The notes below the pieces were generated by a model. The model was given only the letters and a program-made list of their open reading frames with translations, searched no databases and had not been told where the DNA came from. A stretch of DNA of 35,210 nucleotides, taken from positions 1-35,210 of the forward strand of contig LT649344.1 in NCBI GenBank assembly GCA_900128395.1, given 5' to 3'. Of the stretch, positions 28,735 to 35,210 are shown in pieces. The position numbers and the translations under genes are program-made. The stretch is from Stramenopiles sp. TOSAG23-2. Its lineage: Eukaryota; Sar. Position 1 is the first letter of the stretch. Every line of letters begins with the position of its first letter.

Positions 28735-29436
28735 GCCTGGATAAAAATGAAATTATAACTTTTATCTATTGAAGCCACTGTACTTGCAATTATCAAACCT
28801 CACCTTTATGATGATTATTTTAAAATGAATAATAAAATATAATTAGACTAGACTATATATATATAGATTAATTTCATTATTATACTATTATTATATTTCT
28901 AAATAATAATAATAATAATAATATATATAATTAATAATAAAAAATAATAATATAATAATATAATAATATATATAATAATACCAGGAGGAGGAGGATAATA
29001 AGGAGAGAATAGAAGAATATTGCTGGATTGGTGCATTGCCTGGATTGCCAGATTGCAACAATTGATGAAATAAGGATCCATTCAAGATTTGATATAGGGC
29101 CATTTAAAATAGAGCAAGCCTGGCCCGCTGGCCAGCGCAGCTATACTGTAAACAAAGAATGCTAAATTACAGTTCTTCTTATTTGCCCCTTAAATAATTA
29201 TTAGAAAAATTAATAATTAAATACCAGCAGGACTGTTGCGACTAGCTAGAGCTAGCTGGCTAGCTACTAGTCCAGACTACATTTTTTTTTTTTTATTTAC
29301 CATTAATTTCGAATTAATATTTAGTAGTACTCGAATTACATCATGCATGTGGTGTGGATGGATACGATATAATAATACGATGCAAACATTGTCATACGCA
29401 TTACGAAATTGTAGAAATATATAGCGTGCAACAACA
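28735..29436. other. Divergent spacer with AT-rich and GCTAGC-rich segments
   Basis: Contains long AT/TAATA runs (28900-28980), a GC-richer patch (29118-29140, CTGGCCCGCTGGCC) and a GCTAGC palindrome cluster (29238-29275) sharing 16 bp with 15752-15767. ORFs over the TAATA runs are low-complexity artefacts. No RNA gene is seen. Confidence 0.4.
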
Positions 29437-29447
29437 ATGGCAAAAAC

Positions 29448-29557
29448 CAATAGAAGTAAGCTTCAAACATGTAAAGCTTGTCGATATGGAAAATGTCAAA
29501 AACAATAGAAGTAAGCTTCAAACATGTAAAGCTTGTCGATATGGAAAATGTCAAGAA
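29448..29557. repeat. 55-bp tandem duplication in a gene 5' end
   Basis: Bases 29448-29502 recur at 29503-29557. The length is 18 codons plus one base, so the frame of the upstream ATG (29437) is broken after 23 codons. Confidence 0.9.
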
Positions 29558-30130
29558 AATGATAAATTTTGTAGTCAATGTGGAAACAATCTGAGTAATA
29601 GTAAGGAGAGGAAAAAGAGGAAATGTAATTATAAAATGAAGATATCAGATTTCAATAATGGTGTGCTGATAATATGTATTGTCTTTGGATTTTGTATATT
29701 AAATACGTTCTCGCAAGTTAATGCGCATGAACATAGGGGTCATAATCATCATCATCATAAACATGATGAAGATGTATGTGCTAATAGCGATGACCCCGCA
29801 GCTTGTAATGAAAAACAATATGGAGAAAATGCTAATTTATTCCACAAAGTTGGAAAAGTTTTCAATGCAGAAAAACGACGACAACGACGTGAAAACCACA
29901 ACACTGCAGATGCTGTTGAAAATGGGCCGAAAGAAATATCATTATATTGCCCCTCAGATCCACAAGTGCGTATTGTTGATTTGGATGAAGCAGAACGTGA
30001 TCGAGATATTTGCTTAGTATTAAATATAGCTGCACCTGATATCAATTCCAGACTAGTAATATTTTGTAACTCTGAGAGTGGTAGTGAATTTACTAATGCA
30101 AGAAATTCAACAGAGTCGGAAGATACTTGA
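29486..30130 (+). CDS. Zinc-ribbon, membrane-segment and His-rich protein
   Basis: The remaining in-frame ATG is at 29486, giving 214 aa. The original start was probably the ATG at 29437 (MAKTNRSKL), now out of frame because of the 55-bp tandem duplication; with one copy the protein would be about 212 aa. Features in order: a zinc-ribbon-like CKACRYGKC ... CSQCG (two Cys pairs), a basic stretch (KERKKRK), a hydrophobic helix of about 20 residues (VLIICIVFGFCILNTFS), then a His-rich segment (about ten His in 18 residues), and an acidic tail with Cys residues. Alternatively, translation from the ATG at 29636 would give a secreted protein with a clean signal peptide. Orthologue unknown. The His cluster could bind metal. 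Confidence 0.6.
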   Translation: MENVKNNRSKLQTCKACRYGKCQENDKFCSQCGNNLSNSKERKKRKCNYKMKISDFNNGVLIICIVFGFCILNTFSQVNAHEHRGHNHHHHKHDEDVCANSDDPAACNEKQYGENANLFHKVGKVFNAEKRRQRRENHNTADAVENGPKEISLYCPSDPQVRIVDLDEAERDRDICLVLNIAAPDINSRLVIFCNSESGSEFTNARNSTESEDT

Positions 30131-30275
30131 AAAAAAATCATCTCCGTAATCATATATACTCGTATTATATCATTACGTAGGTTTCAAGCCATTCCGTATT
30201 CTTATTAAAAATTAATACATTCAGTAATATGTACCACGTACATTGATCTGCCAGCTTCATATATATATCTAATAT

Positions 30276-32063
30276 TTATGGAAGTTCAATGTATTTTTGG
30301 ATACCGTCAATTAATTTTTTATTTTCATCAGCAAATTTAACAGGATTCGCACGGAAAATATTGCACTTGGTTCTCGTTTCATCGTTATATGTCTCCGTCT
30401 TCATTTGTAAGGTGATTTCCATTTGTTTAAACAATATACGTTCAAAAGTATTTCGAAATTCAATCGGGTCATTTTGTTCCATTTTTTTCAAATCATTTGC
30501 GGACAAACCATTGAATATTGGCAATGCTTTATCGCCAAATGCAGTGCACCATTGGGCACCAGTATGGTCAGCAACTTGCATATACACCAAGTAACGCCAG
30601 ACTGGCTCATCATATTCTTTGTCTTCTTGCTCATTACGCCATTTTCCACCTTCATAGCCGGGCTCGATTAATTTCTTCATTGAGACAGGATCGCTTGGAT
30701 AACACCATCTTTCTTTTTTCAAAAAAGTAAGGTATGCTTTCGTGTTGATATATGTTGGTTTCATCCCACCTTTTCCATCATCAACACTGCCCATATTCTC
30801 GACTTTGATTGTGTTCACTGTTTTGCGCCATTCCAATCCAGTGCGATCGGTCGAACCGCTGCGTCCTTCGGATAGTTGAGCGAAAGTTTGTGTAGATCCT
30901 TGCGATTCCCACCACGCTTTTAAATTTGTTGCCTCTGGTAAATCCGAGTTTAACATCATTACTGTACTGTCGTAAGTGCTAAGACTTCGACCACCATAAT
31001 CACCAAGTCTTGTACCTTTGAAAAGCACGGTTGGATTGTTTGCAAAAGTGTCCGGGGAAATTTCAGCTTTCTTTCCCCATAAAGTAACATTGATTGAGCT
31101 GCCCGAATCATCGACAACAGTTAATTCGCGTTTCTTCAATTCTTTCCCAGCTTTTGACGTCAATTCTTTGACTCCACCATCAGTAGTGACAACACCGCAA
31201 ATATCAACTAAACCAGCAGTTTCTGGATTAATATTTGCTAAATTTGAAATTTTTGTAATTTTGTAAACTAAGCTACGAATTTGTTGATCTTCGAAAGGGC
31301 CTTCAATTTGCACGTCCATGCCAAAGGTAATTTCATATTCACTTTTACAGTTGTTGTATTTTGGATTACCAATTTTCAAACGACCATTTTGAAATGTATA
31401 TACTTTACCTTTTTCTAAACGAGTATAATATGCATCGACTGCTTCTTTAAAAAAAGTACAACGAATGTCGTCACCACTTGAATCTACAAGCTCCATGCTG
31501 AACAATTTGCCTTGCCCACGCGCATTGCTCCACTCTTTAATTGGTGCCTTGTTTGCAACGCGCGCTTTCAGTTTCCAACGGTTTTGGTATGGATTCAATG
31601 CCATGATTGGGGTGTAGCCAACATCCGGTGCACGCGCCATTGGTCGACTTGATGTACTTTGCGGTGCACCTGGATTATAACCACTACCTTGATTTGGCAT
31701 AGGTGCTTGTGCAGTGTTTGCTTTCTCAATCGGAATGGGGTCGCCAATCTTGTCTGCTTGCGGGATAGAAATGTCCATCTTTAAAATGATAACGATTTTG
31801 CGTACTCCTACCTTATTACATATATACTCATTTAGTTTTACAATGGCATTTTTTTGTAATTTATTTTCCTCGACTAAACTGTTTAGTTGTGTAGTAAGCA
31901 TAGATTGTGCATAAAAACGTCCATCGCTAATAATTACACGGTAACGATCTGCGCCTGTTCCAGCAATTTTGCGTATATCGATGACTTGTACAGTCGGATG
32001 AAATACTGTTGAATCTTTTGTTTCATTGATCAAATCAACTACAGAGCCTTGTGTCAACGACAT
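30276..32063 (-). CDS. RPA1: Replication protein A large subunit (RPA70)
   Basis: A 595-aa protein with ATG start and full family layout: RPA70N OB-fold (about 1-100), linker (101-150), DBD-A (about 160-265), DBD-B (about 275-385) and DBD-C (about 410-590, with ETYNDETR near 557). RPA1 binds single-stranded DNA with RPA2 and RPA3 in replication, repair and recombination in the nucleus. Oddity: the zinc ribbon in DBD-C appears lost. Only the first ligand position keeps Cys (C454, in ERWCYPSDP); by my alignment to the human pattern the others are P459, N477 and E480. It is head to head with RPA2. Confidence 0.95.
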   Translation of the reverse strand: MSLTQGSVVDLINETKDSTVFHPTVQVIDIRKIAGTGADRYRVIISDGRFYAQSMLTTQLNSLVEENKLQKNAIVKLNEYICNKVGVRKIVIILKMDISIPQADKIGDPIPIEKANTAQAPMPNQGSGYNPGAPQSTSSRPMARAPDVGYTPIMALNPYQNRWKLKARVANKAPIKEWSNARGQGKLFSMELVDSSGDDIRCTFFKEAVDAYYTRLEKGKVYTFQNGRLKIGNPKYNNCKSEYEITFGMDVQIEGPFEDQQIRSLVYKITKISNLANINPETAGLVDICGVVTTDGGVKELTSKAGKELKKRELTVVDDSGSSINVTLWGKKAEISPDTFANNPTVLFKGTRLGDYGGRSLSTYDSTVMMLNSDLPEATNLKAWWESQGSTQTFAQLSEGRSGSTDRTGLEWRKTVNTIKVENMGSVDDGKGGMKPTYINTKAYLTFLKKERWCYPSDPVSMKKLIEPGYEGGKWRNEQEDKEYDEPVWRYLVYMQVADHTGAQWCTAFGDKALPIFNGLSANDLKKMEQNDPIEFRNTFERILFKQMEITLQMKTETYNDETRTKCNIFRANPVKFADENKKLIDGIQKYIELP

Positions 32064-33359
32064 TGTACTATTCTAACAAAAAAAGAGTGAGAAGGAGAGT
32101 TCAATTTTTTTTAGTGTAAAAGTTAACAAACAAAATACGAAAATAGATGTTGTTGTGTATGAATGCGTATTTAATTTATTGTATATATATGTATGTATGT
32201 ATATATATATAAATAAATAAAACAATTTGCGTATGTTTTTTCTTTTTGAATTTCTTGATTTCGTTTTTCGATATGTTTCAATTATGATGATAATATACAG
32301 CAGCATATATGACATTCAATATTATATACAACAATATGTATGTGTATAGATATATAATATAAATATATATCGATATATGTATGTATATTCTATCTCTTCT
32401 ATAGTGCTATATCTATATGTTCCCCTGGTATAATAATAGCACAATAATAATAATGGCTCTCATCCGCCTCCTGATGCTGGCCTTGGATTTTCAGTCTATA
32501 ACACTACTAGGTAGCTCCTATTAAATTTTAAAAATCAGTCTAAAAATCACAACCTCATGAAATATGGCACCAAGTATAAATATTTATAGTCTATATGAGT
32601 TGAAACCACATTTTTCCCTATGATAATTTCTCAATGTGGTCTAGTACAACTATCTATAGAGTTGATGAAATCATCCTATATCTAAAATGTTCTTCCATCA
32701 AAAATCATAAATAAAAATCCCCAAAAACCAGGCAAAACTACCTTTTCCCTCAATCAAACAATTTGAATTTCGCGGGCTTTCTTTTCAAAAACTTTATTAT
32801 ACTATAGTAATAGCATTGTAAAAGATTAATTCCTGTATCTGTGTATACGATTTAATGTACTCGATTCACCTGTGACATCCTATCTCACTAGTGAACTGAT
32901 AACTTTCTCCTTTAACTTTATTTAGCATTTCGGAACAATATTTTGATAGGAAGTATACCATCTTTTACAGTATCCTGTAGTATGGAATTGATGTAGACAC
33001 CGAGATAGAGCTATATGGTAGCTAGCCCAAACCATAGCTGCTGGCCCCCTCGTAGAACTAAAACCTGAGAAGATGATGATATATGTATGATATGATGTAT
33101 TATTATTATTTTATTAGTGCAATAATAAATAATAATAAATAAATACATCATCTTTTCTGTAGTACATCATACAAATAATAGACGTATACGTGTACTGTAG
33201 AAGAAAAAGAAGAGGCACATTTAGATAGATAGATATTACATACATACATATATACATACATATACACAGAAACGAAAAGATTCTAGTAATTGCTAATTAT
33301 TGAGATCATATTGATTGATCAGAAAGAAGAAGAAGAAACACACACACATATATATAACA
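32064..33359. other. Divergent RPA1/RPA2 intergenic region
   Basis: About 1.3 kb that must hold both promoters. It is AT-rich with microsatellite-like ATATGTATG runs on both flanks and a more complex middle (32430-33060). The A-rich leader before RPA2 includes an in-frame TTG at 33315 that should not be used as a start. No ORF or RNA gene is recognised. Confidence 0.5.
32768..32776 (+). promoter_or_regulatory. Possible E2F-like site in the RPA1/RPA2 spacer
   Basis: TTTCGCGGG in otherwise AT-rich DNA resembles an E2F/DP half-consensus (TTTSSCGC). E2F commonly drives replication genes. A 9-bp match can occur by chance. Confidence 0.25.
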
Positions 33360-34325
33360 ATGGATGATTATGGTGGTGGTTACGGCGGCGGTGGTAGTTA
33401 TGGTGGCGGGTATGGTGGTGGATACGATGCAAACGCAAATCAAGGTCAACAAAATGCATATGGTGGAGGACAACAAAACAATGGATATGGTGGTGGCGGC
33501 GGGAGAGGAGGTGGATTTGTATCACCGCAAGGATCTAATGCTAATTCATCGCAACAAGGTAAACGTGAGGAAGTAACCGCACGCACAGTCACGTTGCGTC
33601 AAGTTAAAAACAGTAAAAAATCCGATTCTAGCGACAAGTTTCAAATAGACGGTCAAGATGTTAACCAAGTTGTTTTTGTTGGTTTGGTTTTATCAAAGGA
33701 AGATAAAAGTACACATCAAATGTTTGAGATCGAAGATGGCACCGGTAGAATGAAAGTTAAAAAATGGAATAATCGCGATGACGATGGATCCGAACAATCC
33801 GAGGCTCAAAATCCTGATGCCGTAGGTGCATGGATGATACGCGAGGGCGATTATGTTTGTGTTCAAGCGCAACTAAAAGATTTTGATGGTACAAAACAAA
33901 TTAATGCACACGGTATACGTCCAATACGTGGTGATTTCAATGAGGTTATGCATTATCAACTTCAAGCTATTTACGAACATTTATATTTTACCAAAGGTCC
34001 TTTGCCAGATCCAAAAAATCCAAATGCAAGTACCGGTGTGGGTAACTTAAATGCTATGAAAAACGGTGTCAGCGGTTTAGGTAGTCGCGGACCAGCAGTA
34101 ACAGCAAATAATAATTCTGGTGTAACAGAGAAAATTGTAGAAATTATTCGTAAATCAAATGATGGGAGTGGCGAAGGTGTATCGATCAATACGATACAAA
34201 ATGAATTATCCAAAACAGGATTTGATGTTAAAACTTTGCGTCGCGTTGTTGCTGACATGTGTGATGATGGTTTATTATATTCAACTGTTGATGATGATCA
34301 TTTTGAAACTACTACAGCTGATTAA
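33360..34325 (+). CDS. RPA2: Replication protein A 32-kDa subunit (RPA32)
   Basis: I start at the ATG at 33360 (321 aa); the upstream in-frame TTG at 33315 is not credible. The N-terminus is a Gly/Tyr/Gln-rich tail (about 1-60). An OB-fold follows (about 68-200), with VVFVGLVLS, FEIEDGTGRMKVKKW and the IRPIRGDFNEVMHYQL block characteristic of RPA2. A linker leads to a C-terminal winged-helix (about 250-315: EKIVEIIRKS, INTIQNELSKTGFDVKTLR, GLLYSTVDDDHF). It is the middle subunit of the RPA heterotrimer, binding ssDNA weakly and recruiting repair factors through the winged helix. It is divergent from RPA1, so the two may be co-regulated. Confidence 0.95.
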   Translation: MDDYGGGYGGGGSYGGGYGGGYDANANQGQQNAYGGGQQNNGYGGGGGRGGGFVSPQGSNANSSQQGKREEVTARTVTLRQVKNSKKSDSSDKFQIDGQDVNQVVFVGLVLSKEDKSTHQMFEIEDGTGRMKVKKWNNRDDDGSEQSEAQNPDAVGAWMIREGDYVCVQAQLKDFDGTKQINAHGIRPIRGDFNEVMHYQLQAIYEHLYFTKGPLPDPKNPNASTGVGNLNAMKNGVSGLGSRGPAVTANNNSGVTEKIVEIIRKSNDGSGEGVSINTIQNELSKTGFDVKTLRRVVADMCDDGLLYSTVDDDHFETTTAD

Positions 34326-35106
34326 AACGGAATCGAAGAAGATATATAATATATATGACATCATATCACATCATACATATTATATCGATATGTCATTATA
34401 TATATATATATATATATATTTATATAATATATGAGTAAGAGAAAAGTATATATATAACTTAGATTTCAACCATCAATATATATATATATATGATATGATA
34501 TGTTGCCATATACACACAAAGGGAAATAGGGAGGGAGAAATGCACCGAGGAGGGGTGGGGTGGGGCATGTTTGCTGTTTTTAAAAACATTAAAAATTAAT
34601 ACACAATATTTTTTCGTGGTGTGTAATTGTGATATCATAAAAATACAACATGTGTAACACGCGTATGGTATGAGATACTCGTATGATTTATATATATATA
34701 TGTATCATTTTAGTATTACGATACACTCTCAAAAATAAAATAAAACTCTTTAAAATACATATATATATCGAGATATATTTACGAAGAGTATCATATATAT
34801 ATATTTCTCGCGATTGAGTATTGAGCATATATTACTTTAACACGAGAAGTGTAAAAATATTATAACTTAGATTTTAACCATCATTTATATAAAATGCACT
34901 TTACTTTCAACTTTCAAGCCGTATATATAGCTAATACATTTAGTTTATTTATGTACGCGCTTCATACCGAGTAGCTACCTCAAGAATGAGGAACTTCATA
35001 CCCCATCAGTACATTTTTTTCTACATCATGCGTAGTCGTTGATTTTGTACGAGGTCGTAATAATGATTTATCTCTTCTTTCTTCTTCACCACATCATGTT
35101 CATTTG
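34326..35106. other. AT-rich convergent spacer
   Basis: TA microsatellite runs (34393-34430, 34478-34495 and others) and one 20-bp repeat (AACTTAGATT(T/C) block) at 34456-34475 and 34864-34883 with one mismatch. A G-rich patch (GAGGAGGGGTGGGGTGGGG) lies near 34545. No credible gene or RNA is seen. Confidence 0.4.
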
Positions 35107-35210
35107 TTAATCAGCATCTTTAGGAGTAGTCTTCTTCTCTTTTTGTTCATCGTTTTTTTTCTTTTTCATGACATTTTTACTGCTCTCTTCATCGTTATTA
35201 TTATTATTGT
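35107..35210 (-). CDS. 3' end of a gene cut by the window edge
   Basis: A minus-strand frame runs open from the window end to a TAA at 35107-35109. The 33 visible residues are Asn-rich then strongly charged (DEESSKNV, KKKKNDEQKEKKTT) and end PKDAD. This is the typical low-complexity acidic/basic C-terminus seen in other genes of the window. Family cannot be determined. Confidence 0.55.
   Translation of the reverse strand, partial: NNNNNDEESSKNVMKKKKNDEQKEKKTTPKDAD

Noticed and set aside
28891-29103. Tyr/Ile-rich minus-strand ORFs
   Set aside because: They are translations of TAATA microsatellite DNA.
1-35210. tRNA, rRNA or CRISPR features
   Set aside because: I looked for tRNA T-loop/B-box patterns, conserved rRNA blocks and regularly spaced palindromic repeats. 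None was found. The tandem duplications have two copies only and no spacers.

Overview
The window is AT-rich nuclear DNA of a unicellular, flagellated eukaryote. The genes are eukaryote-only families (replication protein A, RABL6, LRRC45, axonemal-type coiled-coil proteins). Coding regions look intronless, TAA, TAG and TGA all end genes, and low-complexity Asn, Asp and Lys tracts are common. The secreted SURNod19/DOMON-type protein is a family I associate with plants and stramenopiles, so a stramenopile protist is my best guess. That placement is inference only.

Layout. 1-726: a 262-bp foldback element, hairpins and a 106-bp tandem duplication. 727-1350 (+): unknown low-complexity protein. 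1901-4237 (-): secreted SURNod19-like protein. 4723-8817: an apparently intact 4.09-kb DNA transposon with about 108-bp terminal inverted repeats and TA at both ends, holding a DD34E Tc1/mariner-type transposase (-) and an unknown 651-aa nuclear-type protein (+). 8969-10735: minisatellites and duplications. 10736-12514 (+): RABL6. 13169-15070 (-): FAM227-like. 16104-19082 (+): AXDND1-like coiled-coil protein. 19083-19972: repeats. 19973-20807 (-): a gene frameshifted by a 127-bp tandem duplication. 21541-23613 (-): LRRC45. 24424-26391 (+): unknown basic/acidic coiled-coil protein. 27013-28734 (-): WD40-like protein with an N-terminal MG...CC acylation-type motif. 29486-30130 (+): zinc-ribbon, membrane-segment, His-rich protein. 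30276-32063 (-) and 33360-34325 (+): RPA1 and RPA2, head to head. 35107-35210 (-): 3' end of a gene cut by the window edge.

Three patterns span the window. First, gene strand alternates almost perfectly (13 of 14 neighbouring pairs switch strand), so genes form divergent and convergent pairs. Second, short tandem duplications of 55-134 bp, most of them exact, occur about every 4 kb; two disrupt reading frames. Third, a dispersed intergenic repeat family (called R here) lies only in convergent 3'-3' spacers and resembles the 3' end of the transposase gene. Functionally, RPA1/RPA2 serve DNA replication and repair. LRRC45, the AXDND1-like and the FAM227-like proteins suggest centrosome or flagellum roles. 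The transposon is the best candidate for an undescribed system: a two-gene Tc1/mariner-like element with an unknown partner protein.
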